A stretch of 64,000 nucleotides of DNA, from positions 248,362-312,361 of the forward strand of contig MSJH02000803.1 of the NCBI GenBank assembly GCA_001931875.2. Direction: 5' to 3'. The translations under genes and the position numbers were made by a program. Source of the stretch: Byssochlamys sp. IMV 00236 (taxonomy: Eukaryota; Ascomycota; Eurotiomycetes; Eurotiales; Thermoascaceae). This document shows positions 21,995-32,992 of the stretch, piece after piece (the first letter of the stretch is position 1; every line of letters starts with the position of its first letter). Under the pieces are notes generated by a model. The model saw nothing but the letters and a program-made list of their open reading frames with translations, was not told where the DNA came from and did no database searches.

Positions 21995-24900
21995 ATTCCA
22001 GGCTGCATTGGGTCTTTGTTGTGGTATTTTTATGTCTCGCGGGATGGCGGTCGGAGCAAATAGAATATTGCCATAATATGTGGAATAAACCATACGGGAG
22101 TATGTATACTGCGAGTGTTTACGATTAGAAGGGCCCATATGCTCACTATGAGCTGGGGAAAGGTTCTCTCGTTTCCTCTTCTGGAATAAGCCTCTTCGGG
22201 GCCTTCCTCGTTCGCCCTTTGGCATAGCATGTACGGCGAGGAGAAATGGAACAGCCTATTTTGTATCAGCACATCTAGTCTCTTTCCCTTATATGGAAAG
22301 CATCCCCTTCTCCTGGAGAATTTACAGCGATCAAAGTGTGTGCAAAAGCATTGCGAGATTGAAGAGATGAAGTCAGACAAAACCAGGTGGACGATCTGTG
22401 CGGCTGATGTAAGCTTCTATGCTTTTCTACTCTACGTAAGTGATCATCAATCAACCCCGCTCTATTAGACAATATTGGAGTTGTAATTAAAGCGTAAGTA
22501 CTCATAGAGTACGTTCTATTTTGCGTATCTTATGCTATGGCTGGATCATTGATAACGTCTAGAATCTGCCAGTTGTGTCGATGATAAAGTTTTGATCCTG
22601 CTGAATGCTGTGTTTTTCTGAGCCGGGGAACAGAAGAGGGGTAATTATTCAATCTAGACTTTTTTTGTGTGTTGAGCTCTTTTTGCCGTCATTTAATTTT
22701 GTACTTTACGGTCGAGAATGTCTATGTCATGAATGTTTGTGGTGGTTTAAGTTGAGAGTCTTTGGTGTTTACTTCATATCTAACCCCAGTCCGGACAGAA
22801 GTATGTAGATATATGTATGCATAACCCAATGTCTATACGGTGATTGAACCATGTATATTCTTAATCCAAACGTACAACTACATCGAATATTCTTTTTGAT
22901 ACGAAAATTGTCATGCAACACGCTAATAGTTTATAAGAGAATACACCACGATGCACCACGTAAAAGACACATTAGATGCAAATGCAAATGACTGCACCTT
23001 CATATTCTCATACCTACCGACTATACCCCTCTCGTGACTCTCAGCCACAAGGGGACTGGGTCCGCAGTTCCATGGGTGTCCGACACCCCCCCGACAGGCA
23101 CGAGGGGTTGAAGCCGCTTCGGACCGTTGAGTTGTGAGTCGTCATCATGCTGCGAGGTCCAGATTGGGATGTTGGTTGCTCGTGCGAGAGTATGCGATCG
23201 CATACTCTGTCAATTCAATATAGCCAGGGGAAGTCAATGACACAGTATAATGTGATCACTGGTTGTAATCAACCCTTTGAACTTCCGGCAGGGATATCAA
23301 TTCTCTAGTCTAGAGCTGTTTTCTATGGTAGTTTAGCCGAGTAGTTATTATGGTACTAGTGATATGCACGTTCCTCTAGTTCTGCTCCACGGTAGTCTGT
23401 TCCGTGCCCCTTTAAGCATTCAGATATACACTAGACTAATACGTCTATGGATTTGTGATAGAGCTCGAGGTAAATAATCCATCGGTCGATGCGCTCTTGG
23501 ACGTGATGTACACTTATGGTAGATCTCTCCCATGGGTCGCGAGAGCAGCATCTAGACTGCTCATCGTTCCATGCCTTCCGGCCAACTACGAGCGAGGCTT
23601 TTTGACCTAGATTCATCTCGATGAGAGGACGAACATTCCAATGAAGCTTCACCGCTTCTACAAGCACTGCCAAGACATACTTCCAGCGGGATAGGCGCAA
23701 ACGCCAAGGAGAATGGGCGCGATAATAATGATAATAATGTCTTCTATGTAGGATTACCAAGGGGCAGACGCTTCTCAGAGTTTCGCCTCCTTGGCTCCAT
23801 TGTGAATCTTGAAGTAGTGTTGCTGGTATGGGGCGAACAAATAGTCCCCACCCAATGGGGTTGCGCTAGTTGAAGTGGCTCCATCAAGAGGATGCAAGGC
23901 GGCAACTCTGTAACTTCGATAAACTGAAAAGAATCTGGGGAATATTTCCGGAAATCCAGTATCTTTTTTCTTCGTGATCCTCGAATATTATTGAATTGTT
24001 CCTAGCGTTCAAGAAGGAGTACTTTCTTTTTCCCATAGTTTCCAAACCAGGCGATGAATGTTAGCGCGAGCGGCGGTCAATGCGAGCCCAATTCAGCTCG
24101 CGATATCCACTGGTTCTGCCGGAGATCGCTGAGAGAAATAAAATATCATATGCGCAGGAAGGAGACGCCAGACGTGTTATTCGAATACATGGGTGCGCAA
24201 AAGACTAAATATAGAGCGGTCATGTTGTACACTCGATGTACTGTACCTTCTCAAGACAAGAAGAGCACAGCTTGGATATCAATCGGAACCGTGATGTGCA
24301 GGACCAAGCGAACCTGGGGAGATCTGGCAGCCGTCAGACTCGAGATCGACGCCTGGGTTCGGCCGCTAAGTCGAAATCCTACTAGTCCTGTGGATTTATC
24401 GATACACAGAAAGCTTTTAAGACGGGAGGCGGCCCGTGGAGCCATTCTGACAAACGTCGTGACATCCCTACATACCATGGACGGTCAATGTGTTTTTTTC
24501 CTGTCTGAGAGAAAGCTACAGCGTCACAGCAGTAAGTTTATCCTTCAAGCTCTTCCTCGAGAATGTGAAATACCTGGGACAAGCTAGGGTGAGAAGCGTT
24601 TCTTGGGGAGGGAAACCCCCCAATCCTTCGGAGAGCCGCGGATCGTGTGGCCAGGAATTTACGAACTCCTCCTGTCGGCCAACATAAGGTTACCCACAAT
24701 TGTCAGCAGCCATCAGGTCCAAGGATTGAACTATTGACAGACACGCCGACGAAGGGAACTGTGGGACTCGTCACTCTCTCCTCCGGGCAAGGAATCGTGT
24801 CGGGTACACAAGGGAACTGCCTATTACAGTACAACCACTAGATAGCCGTAGGCGCGCCGAAGAAGATGGTCAGACATGAAACTTGGTTCTATCTGATCTG

Positions 24901-25600
24901 TGCATGGACAAGGTTGCAGAACAAGTGCTGCTAAGCGGGGCTGTCAATCTGAGAGGTAGGAAATGGATCGTGCTTGTCGTCGGAGATTTGCCATGATTAG
25001 AAACCTTTATTAGCGTTTCTCTTAGTCTTATCGGGCTCTTATGGCTTAGTTAAAAGGTGAGCCATCAGGTCCAGTATGTAATACAGTACGTCAGACCATT
25101 ATTATTATTGATTATTGCAACATCAGCAGCATCTCGAATAGCTAGGCTGTCCTCTGGCCTGGCACCTGCAACACTGGGAAACACCGTACGCAGTCGCAAA
25201 TGTACTGTAGCAATGACACGCGCCATGGTCACGATCGGTCATACCACAGAGCTGTTCGAGCGGGGGCCAGGAAGTCATGTCCGAGCTGAACACAAGCAAT
25301 AATGCTGCGCATGGATCCAGGGCTTGGCAGCAATCTGGGAACAGCGTGGTAAGCTAGCTAACTTAAGGAAGATCGAGAATCGGGATCGACCAGGTGTCGC
25401 ATGGGGTACGCAACAATGGGATCACGGCATCTGGCCAGAAGACGGAGGCCTTTGACGGGCCTTCAAGCCTCTAGAAGAGCTGCATGACAGCATCTGATAC
25501 GGCTGTCATGGCGCAATGGACGACGGGGAACAGCGTCGTTTCGGGAAGTGTATCTATGTACAGTAGGAGGAATTCGTGTCTGTGGCCGAGTCAAGGGAAA
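21995..25600. other. Gene-poor accessory block
   Basis: About 3.6 kb with no recognisable gene, tRNA or transposon. The longest ATG frame (24054-24587, 177 codons, +) has no family resemblance, no splice-supported extension and no neighbour on which to base a call. A minus-strand frame at 23760-23431 (109 codons) is likewise unassigned. The only clear structure is the palindrome at 23187-23208. The block may be decayed sequence or a long regulatory gap. Confidence 0.35.
23187..23208. repeat. 22-bp perfect palindrome
   Basis: Bases 23187-23208 are fully self-complementary: half-site AGAGTATGCGA followed directly by its reverse complement, with GCGATCGC at the centre. Symmetry stops at the flanking bases. 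In random sequence a 22-bp perfect palindrome is expected about 0.015 times in 64 kb (64000/4^11). It could be a protein-binding site or a remnant of a mobile-element end; nothing beside it decides. Confidence 0.9.
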
Positions 25601-25635
25601 GTCAAGTCAAATCAAATCAAATCAAATCAAATCAA
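25601..25635 (+). repeat. Pentanucleotide microsatellite (RTCAA)7
   Basis: Seven tandem 5-bp units: two GTCAA followed by five ATCAA. It lies about 1.4 kb upstream of the Puf3 start codon and is likely length-variable between strains. Confidence 0.95.
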
Positions 25636-27060
25636 GTGAAGCGCATCCACGGTGCCACGGTCGCCATGCTGAGGCTTGTACAGTGAACTCCTCCCTGGCT
25701 GGACGACGAGCTGTAGACAAAGAGAGAGCGCCCAATGGAGCTACTAGACAAGCGCCGGGGAAGATCCCCAAGTTTAGATCCTCTAGGCATGTTGGATGGC
25801 GCAGCGCGGCGTCAGATCAGATTCAATACCAGACCAGACCGTATCAGCAGCGTACAGTTTGCGTTTGATCAAAAGGTACCCGGATCACCACGCAAAAGCT
25901 ATGCAGGGTCGAGGTACCCGTGGATCGTCTGCCAACAGCGGGCGCCAACCGCCCGTCACAGCAGTTACAGACAAGACGAGAACACGCAGCCTCTTGCTCG
26001 CTCTCTCTCGCCTTATCATCAATTCCGCCCGCCATCAACCGTGACCTTTTCATTTCTTCCTTTCCCTTTCTCATTCCCCATTCTCCCTTCCCTTCTCCTT
26101 CCTGTATTCCCTCCTTCGTATCACCCGTTCTTTATCTCCCTTCGATTGCTTCCCTTTTTTCCCATCCCTGGAGGACAAGGTTCGCGAGACAAAGGTTCCT
26201 CGTTCCCAGAAGCGGCAGCTCTTCCCCAGACTCGCTGCTTCGTTCTGTGTGACCGTTGCAGGAGTTTGATACCATCGATCCTTTGTGTCTCTTCGACATT
26301 CCCATTCCAGTCCAATCCGGTCGACTAATCACATCGGTTCTTCTGTCTGCGCGACGGACAGCATTCTTCTCACGCAGGCCGCAATCCATCCACCCCTTGC
26401 CTCCGCGAATCAACCAAGCTCACCAGCGCCCACCGCTCTCTCCACAACCCATATGAGGACGATCTGCGGGAATCGGGATTCCTGGGGCATGCACGGAGCG
26501 TAAAGAACCTCTGTGGTATATGCAGGCTTTCTGTTCGACGGCTGCCTGCTGATTTTTTGCACGGGCAAACGAAGGGGACTGCCCGATTTTCTGCTTGTTA
26601 CCTTGCATCCAAGCTTCGACACCGCCCGAGACCCCCCCGAGAACCGTTGCCTCTCTTCAGCATTTCTCGCCCTCACCTGCCCTTCCCTCCCTTCTTCCGA
26701 CAACCCCCGCTGCCCTTCGCGTCCTGTATAATTGTACATGTCCTGGCCTGGTCACTAGACCGAAGGGAGCCCTTCTCTTGACTTCATTCCCCTCCCTTGG
26801 TGAGTCTTCCTTGCCTGGTTCCAGGTACCGGTGATCCTCCATTGCTGAGAGCTGCTGGGCTGACTGCTGCGCCAACAGTCATATATTTCACACCTCTCGC
26901 ACGCATCCAACTGCCTGGTGCTCGTGCGATTACCCATCGATCTACGGTTAACCCCACGACCTGTCATTTAATATATCTGACGTAGCCTCGACGGCACTTG
27001 CAAATACCCTCGCAACACGTTCGAGTACATATTTAATCGCATCTTCTCATCCACGCTGTG
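25636..27060 (+). promoter_or_regulatory. Promoter and probable long leader of puf3
   Basis: This 1.4-kb stretch has no supported gene. From about 26000 to 26170 the plus strand is strongly pyrimidine-rich, a pattern common just upstream of transcription starts in Aspergillus; further C/T-rich tracts occur at 26600-26720. If transcription starts near 26170-26230 the leader would approach 0.8-0.9 kb and contain several upstream ATGs (for example 26453 and 26489), which could damp translation. This is inferred from composition only. Confidence 0.4.
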
Positions 27061-30000
27061 ATGGCGTCCGCCATGGCAGCAAACGCGGCAGCTGTGCATA
27101 ATGTAGGCCATTCTTCCCTTGGCCCACTCTGGTTGATGGTGCAGGTGACTGATGGTGCTGTCCAGGTTCGATCAGATCGGGCCTCGAATATGGGGACCTC
27201 AGGCATGAGCGGCGACCGTTCTCGGGCGTCACATAATCATGGCATGGCCAAGGGCTTTGGCTCTGGAAAGAGCAGATGGAATAACAATATCTGGGGTAAC
27301 ACTAACCTCGGAACTGGTTTCACGGATGGTCCCGCGGACACTGGATTGATCAGAGGTACGGAATTCTGCTTGCTACATGTAGCCTATCATCAAACTGACC
27401 CCGGTTTAGACCAAACGCAGATGAACGGAGCGGAGCATGCCTTTGAAGGCAAATCCGGGTCAGGTTCCCTGCTGTCCACTTCTGAATCTGAGGGTTGGAC
27501 CGGCCGGCCAAACTTGCCATGGAGCACTGTAAGCTCAGCATCTTCATTGTCGATGACACAGAGCAAGAGCATTGCCACGTCTCCCGTACAAGCGCGCGCC
27601 CACGACCGAAGTGCTCCTGTTATTTCTGAGGCGGATACGACGTCCTATTTCTCGCTTCCCAGACCTTCAGCCATCGGGCAAGGATCCACAACCGCCAGGG
27701 AAAAGACCTACCTGAACCAGCCATCTGAGGGATTAACCCCGTCAGGCGGCGATTCGATTTCGTTTGGGAACTTTGGCGGCTTTAGGAAAGAGGAGTCCAA
27801 CCGCCGTCAAATTAGTTCGTCGTTCAGTGGTAACACAGTAGGACCGACTTTCCAGGGCAGAGGGAGTCTGTCTGGAGAGGTTGAGGTCTCACGAGCAGAG
27901 GACATCAGCTCGATCAACCTGGCATTCCCTCAGACTGTTACTGAGTCGATGAATCAGACCGGCCGCACTGCGGTTGCTGGTCCGTACAATCATCTGTCCC
28001 ATGGATCTCTGTCTCTTGCATCCCAGAGGCCTGGCCACTCTGCCCATCCATCATTTCACTCCGACAGCCAGGGCTTTCAGAACCGATATGGAAACAGTCA
28101 AATGGACATCAGCACCGGACTGGACAAGCTGCAGCTGAATGATAACAATGTTTCCTCCCAGCAGAGCGCGCAGAGACCAGGTTACGTCTCTCATGCCTCG
28201 TACGATGGATCTTTCAACAGATTCAAGTACCAGCTGACTGCTGACGAAGGCAACTACCAGCCAGTGAGTGGTTACACCCCTGACGGCTCTGATTTACATG
28301 CTGGATATCACCCGGCTGCTTCTCGATTGGCGGACCGCAGCTCGGGTTCTCCCGTCGACTACGGTCGCATCAATAGCCCTTTCTACCAAGCTAGCGGAAC
28401 TCCTGCACCTACGACGCAATATCGCACGCCTTCCGGAGGTATTCGGCTTGCTAACCCGGCCCCCGATGGGCAGACTGCGCTGCTGGATCGGAAGATTCGT
28501 GCAATGCAACAGGAACAGGAGTACTCTCAGCACGCGGCCAACTTACTCCAGCCTCGTCTTCAGTTTCCTCCTGCTTACGACTTTGCCGCATATCAGGCGG
28601 CCAGGCTCAACCCCCTTGCGGCCTTCTATCCTATGGCCCCCTACGCTGGTTTTGGTGCCGCCGGTGTTCTTCCCCGCGCTCCGCATCGTGACCACGACCC
28701 GACGCAGGTGGTTCGGAGTCCATTGCTAGAGGAGTTCAGGACGAACAACAAGGGTAACAAGCGATACGAATTGAAGGATATATACAATCACATTGTCGAA
28801 TTCAGTGGAGACCAGCATGGCTCTCGTTTCATTCAGCAGAAGTTAGAAACTGCCAACAGTGACGAGAAGGAACAGGTTTTCCGTGAGATCCAGCCGAACT
28901 CGCTGCAGCTGATGACAGATGTTTTCGGAAATTATGTCGTGCAGAAGCTCTTTGAGCACGGCAACCAGTCCCAGAAGAAGATTCTTGCGAACCAGATGAA
29001 GGGACATATTCTGGCTCTGTCGACACAGATGTATGGATGTCGAGTCGTACAGAAAGCGCTGGAACATATCTTGACGGATCAGCAAGCATCCATGGTCAAG
29101 GAGCTCGAGAACCACGTCCTGAAGTGCGTTCGAGACCAGAATGGCAACCATGTCATTCAGAAAGCCATTGAAAGGGTTCCGTCGCAGCATGTCCAGTTCA
29201 TTATCAACGCCTTTAAGGGACAGGTCAACCGGCTTGCCGCGCATCCCTATGGCTGCCGCGTCATTCAAAGAATGCTCGAGCATTGCGAAGAGCCTGATCG
29301 CCAGTCCATTCTTGCTGAACTTCACGCTTGCACAGCAAGCCTCATTCCGGATCAGTTTGGAAACTATGTCATCCAGCATGTCATCGAAAATGGCGAGGAG
29401 AAGGACCGATCGAGGATCATCTCCATCGTCCTTTCCCAGCTGTTAGTGTTTTCCAAGCACAAGTTTGCTAGCAACGTCGTCGAAAAGAGCATCGAGTTCG
29501 GTGAGGAAAGCCAGAGACGCGAGATCATTCGCCTCCTCACCTCGCCCAACGAACGAGGCGAGAGCCCGCTCTTGGGCTTGATGCGTGATCAATATGGAAA
29601 CTACGTCATCCGTAAGTCTTTGTTCACATTGTCCGTCTATTACTTTTACTAACATCGAATACAGAGAAAGTTCTTGGGCAGCTGAAGGGTGATGAGCGCG
29701 AAGGCCTTGTCGAGCAGATCAGACCACAGCTTAGCCAGCTGAAGAAATTCAGCTATGGTAAGCAGATAGTGGCAATCGAGAAGCTCATATTTGACCCCAG
29801 CACTGGTACGGGCTCTTCTGTCAATGCAGCTTCGTCTACCACGCCTCCTGCATCACACAAGTCTTCTCCTCAGCCTTCTCGCAGGTCGCTCACTGACATT
29901 GAAGCGTGCCGTCCTATTGTTGGTGCTGCTCCCCCCACTCCGCCACCCACCGATACTGCAAGCACAACTGATGGGGGCGTTGAAACTTGCAAATGCATGG

Positions 30001-30083
30001 CAACCAGGTCTGTGACGTCTGTCTCTGAGACAGACACTGTTGCAGCTGGCGATGTTTCGACCACCTCTGGCTCCAGGGCCTAG
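27061..30083 (+). CDS. puf3: Puf3-type Pumilio RNA-binding protein
   Basis: Proposed exons 27061-27355, 27410-29611 and 29665-30083 give 971 residues. The second intron (53 nt) is certain, because it restores [16 protein letters not shown] in the last repeats. The first (54 nt, GTACGG...TTTAG with CTGAC branch) is a multiple of three with no stop, so it would be translated if retained. A Ser/Gly/Asn-rich N-terminal half is followed from about residue 555 by eight Puf repeats with RNA-contact triplets SRxxQ, NYxxQ, CRxxQ, NHxxQ, CRxxQ, NYxxQ, SNxxE, NYxxQ. By the known Pumilio code, read from repeat 8 to 1, these specify UGUAUAUA (UGUANAUA class). Orthologues such as yeast Puf3 control mRNAs for mitochondrial biogenesis in the cytosol. 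The C-tail is Thr/Pro/Ser-rich. Confidence 0.93.
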
Positions 30084-31398
30084 ATTATCTGGAGCCTTTT
30101 TCATGAACCTCAACTTCGCTTAACTACCTTGTGTTGAATATTTCACTTTTTCTTTTATTCATCAAGGCGTATACATACAGGACCTTCGGAGGATATATGG
30201 ATTAACCTTGTTCAAATTACCTGTGTGATTCTTTCGCCGGTATCTAAACAAAATGAAGGCGCAAAACAAAGATAAGAAGAGGGATAATATGTGTTCATCA
30301 AACCTCGGCTTTGCTCATATCCCCAGTTTCTACAAATTTGGGCTGATGTTCCGTGTCATTTGTCTCCAAAGACTGATGAAATGAAGATATGCATCGATAT
30401 TCGTTAATAATTATTGTTTTCGGGGCCAGTCGGCGTGGGTTTGGCGTCGAATATGGGGTCTATCGCGGTGTGATGCATATTTCTATTGAATGTTACTTAC
30501 ATATGGAATTTCCCCTTCTCTTTTATATGGTTTACCTCGAGTTGCTTTTCTTGCACCCTGGGTTCCTATTCCATGTGTAGTTAATCCAAAATCAAGTATT
30601 GTTTATTCGGAAGTGATTTTTGTCCATTCCTTGATGCTGTATCGAGACGAAATAGTAGCCTACGCAGTGGACTATATCCAGTAGAGCTTACAGGATTCCA
30701 TGAAGAGTATCTGTGTGCTATCTCTCGACTTAGGATAGGCCTCGATCGCGAAGCTATTATTGGGCTGTGGCATGCCCTTTTTATGGTCGTCTTCTGAGAA
30801 CTTGATGTGGCGGGATGAAATAGAATTATTTCGAAAGGTCTAAGGCATCTCCGTTCCTTTTACAAAATATGTAGGCTTATCTGCCCCGACACTAGTTCTC
30901 TAGCTGAGGTGCACTTATGCCTGACCTCGAAGCCCTAGCAGTTTGTATAGATCGCGCGAAAAGCGATCTTCCCAAGGCGCGTCTTTGTTAGTTGATAACT
31001 TGATCTAGACCCTTCTACGCGTGTATTTGGCGCTTCGGTTAATACTGTCACTGAATCGCCTTCGAATTTCCAGTCTCCAATAACATACACGGAGAAGAAG
31101 TCAGTAGGGCTGATCGGATCTTGGTATGAATATATTTCTCGTATTAGCCACCAGAAAATATCCTGGAATGTTGCGATAGCAAACTTATCAAACAACGCTT
31201 TCTGTTTTAAGCTTCATTTACACTCAAAAATACCTTTAGTAGCAGTATATCACCATATTAGAAGAGGAATTCGATACCTTAAGCAAGAGTTCGATATTTC
31301 TGTTTCTTCTTTTATGTGACAACGCTTGGGGAAATGATTAATTGTACGTATAGTTTGTAATGTATATCAGGATAGGCATTAATAAGACGTCTCACAAA
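30084..31398. other. Intergenic region downstream of puf3
   Basis: About 1.3 kb of AT-rich sequence that includes the puf3 3' UTR. A minus-strand frame of 86 codons (31195-30935) has protein-like composition (DIFWWLIREIYSYQDP, VYVIGDWKFEGDSVTV) but no ATG-led gene model and no recognised family; it may be a broken gene piece. Nothing else is supported. Confidence 0.35.
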
Positions 31399-31489
31399 CC
31401 CCCGATGGTCTAGTTGGATATGGCGTTCGGCTGTAATAGGATTTTCCATTGTTACCGAAAGGTCGCCGGCTCGATTCCGGCTCGGGGGA
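31399..31489 (+). tRNA. tRNA-Tyr (anticodon GTA) with 17-nt intron
   Basis: The acceptor stem CCCCCGA (31399-31405) pairs perfectly with TCGGGGG (31482-31488), followed by discriminator A31489. The anticodon stem TTCGG (31426-31430) pairs with CCGAA (31455-31459). The loop has anticodon GTA at 31433-31435. An intron at 31437-31453 sits at the canonical place after position 37, and it contains TTAC complementary to the anticodon GTAA, as in other tyrosine pre-tRNAs. The T arm GCCGG-CTCGATT-CCGGC gives a good B box, and TGGTCTAGTTGG is the A box. The C1-G72 pair is the eukaryotic tyrosine identity element. T runs from 31498 onward serve as the Pol III terminator. Confidence 0.95.
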
Positions 31490-31999
31490 GAGACATTCTT
31501 TTTTTTTTCTTCTTTTTTTTTCTTTTCCTTCTCCCATTGTCCCCCTATGATCGTATCGGAGGGTCCGAAATCGAGAACCTCATTGCTCGAAACAGAATCC
31601 ATTTCTAACGCACGATTGTAGAATCCTAAGCTCTACTCATTCGCGATTCGGCCATAACTCCCCTATGGAGTAGAAGAGACCGGTGAGGTAAGGTCACATG
31701 ACTGATAAGATCGTGCCTCCGAAGAGCTACGCTTCAACGAGCTTTAACACCGCGACAAGAAACAAGCTTCCTTACAATCTTTTGACTGGGGCGCAAAAAG
31801 GTTCCTCGAGGTTCCAACTTTCATATCATTGTGGAAACAATCGCGGCCTCCGATACCTTGCCGTGAGCGTCGAATAATCCTCCGAGTCATCCATATCATG
31901 AGCGCGGAGTGAACGACATTACATCGACCGCATTTACTCGACTAGCCACCCTTCGCCATCCTCTTTTTTTAAAAAAAAGAAAAAAACAACCACCTCACC
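31490..31999 (+). promoter_or_regulatory. tRNA terminator and cwc21 promoter region
   Basis: T-rich runs at 31498-31533 end Pol III transcription of the tRNA. The rest, up to the cwc21 ATG at 32000, is the upstream region of that gene; an A-rich tract (about 31970-31990) lies directly before the start codon. No coding frame is supported. Confidence 0.5.
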
Positions 32000-32698
32000 A
32001 TGTCATCCAACGTTGGTCTATCCACGCCTCGTGGAAGTGGAACGTCAGGATACGTCCAACGCAACTCTGCCTTCCTCAAGCCCCGCGATTCCGGCTACGG
32101 CGCGCCCTACCCTCCCGTATCTGGATCAAACGGACCATCGTTCAAACAGCGGAAACCAGACCAGCAGATTCTCGACCATGATCGGAAACGCGCGATCGAA
32201 GTGAAAGTCCTTGAGGAGCGAGAACGACTAGAGGAGGAGAACGAACGCATTGAAGAGGAACTGAAGAAGAGTAAAGGGAAGAAGAAATCCGATGATGACG
32301 ATGATGATGGGGATGAGAAGAAGAAGAAGAAGAAGGTTCTTTCAGAGGAAGAAATCGATGAGCGATGCGAAGAGCTCAGACAGCGATTACTGCGGGAATT
32401 GGAAGAGGGAGGATCTGCTGATCGTGCCGATGATCTTCGATCGAGAAGACGTCCGGGACGTGACGGGCCGCCTCGAGAGAGGAAGCAGTTCAAATCCTAT
32501 CAGGTGCATGAGCAGGCGGAGGCGAAGATTCAAGAGAGTGAGCGGTTGCGGAGGGCGTTGGGAATTCGGGATGATTGGGAGAGTGCAGAGACCGATGGAA
32601 GACGGTATGCGGAGAAGGAGAGCCAGAGACAGAAAGACCTTTGGCCTGTGAGGCCGAGGGATCGTGAGAGAGCCGCTTCACAGGGATTTAGGGAGTGA
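32000..32698 (+). CDS. cwc21: Pre-mRNA splicing factor Cwc21
   Basis: Single exon, 232 residues. The N-terminus MSSNVGLSTPRGSGTSGYVQRN is the highly conserved start of Cwc21/SRRM2 proteins, which reaches the spliceosome near Prp8 and the 5' exon. A cwf21 domain follows (about residues 55-145: HDRKRAIEVKVLEERERLEEEN ... EEEIDERCEELRQRLL), interrupted by a run of Lys and Asp residues (KGKKKSDDDDDDGDEKKKKKK) encoded by GAT and AAG repeats. The Arg-rich C-terminal tail is short, as in fungi, and lacks the huge RS domain of animal SRRM2. Yeast Cwc21 joins the spliceosome around activation. The acidic/basic repeat could vary in length between strains. Confidence 0.93.
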   Translation: MSSNVGLSTPRGSGTSGYVQRNSAFLKPRDSGYGAPYPPVSGSNGPSFKQRKPDQQILDHDRKRAIEVKVLEERERLEEENERIEEELKKSKGKKKSDDDDDDGDEKKKKKKVLSEEEIDERCEELRQRLLRELEEGGSADRADDLRSRRRPGRDGPPRERKQFKSYQVHEQAEAKIQESERLRRALGIRDDWESAETDGRRYAEKESQRQKDLWPVRPRDRERAASQGFRE

Positions 32699-32992
32699 TT
32701 GTCATGAGTAGTTGATGCTGAATATTCGTCATTTCATGGTTTTGTTTCTGGCGTTTGTTGGGAGGGTCTCCTCAGGTTGAAATTAAAGTGCACTGTCCTA
32801 AATTTCCGCTAGGGGGATATAGTTTTTTTCTATGGGAAAAAGGAAATACTACTTGATGATCATATTTGTAAAAAAAGAGTTGTTCAATGCGAGTATGTGG
32901 AAAGCTTTACCAATTCATGATATATACATATACCCATAGACGCCGCCATTGCAATGGCCCTTTTATGGTAACTCCAAAAAGACACTTTTTTT

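Noticed and set aside
22000..22130. Frames spanning the run of N
   Set aside because: They contain undetermined residues across an assembly gap and cannot be real evidence.
24054..24587. 177-codon ATG frame in the gene-poor block
   Set aside because: No family, no motif, no splice-supported extension and no coding-like neighbours; kept only as a note in the block entry.
31414..31608. 64-codon frame overlapping tRNA-Tyr
   Set aside because: It reads through the tRNA and its T-rich terminator; it is a shadow.
32270..32335. GAT/GAA/AAG repeat as a microsatellite element
   Set aside because: It lies inside cwc21 in frame and encodes the Asp/Lys run; it is described with that gene.
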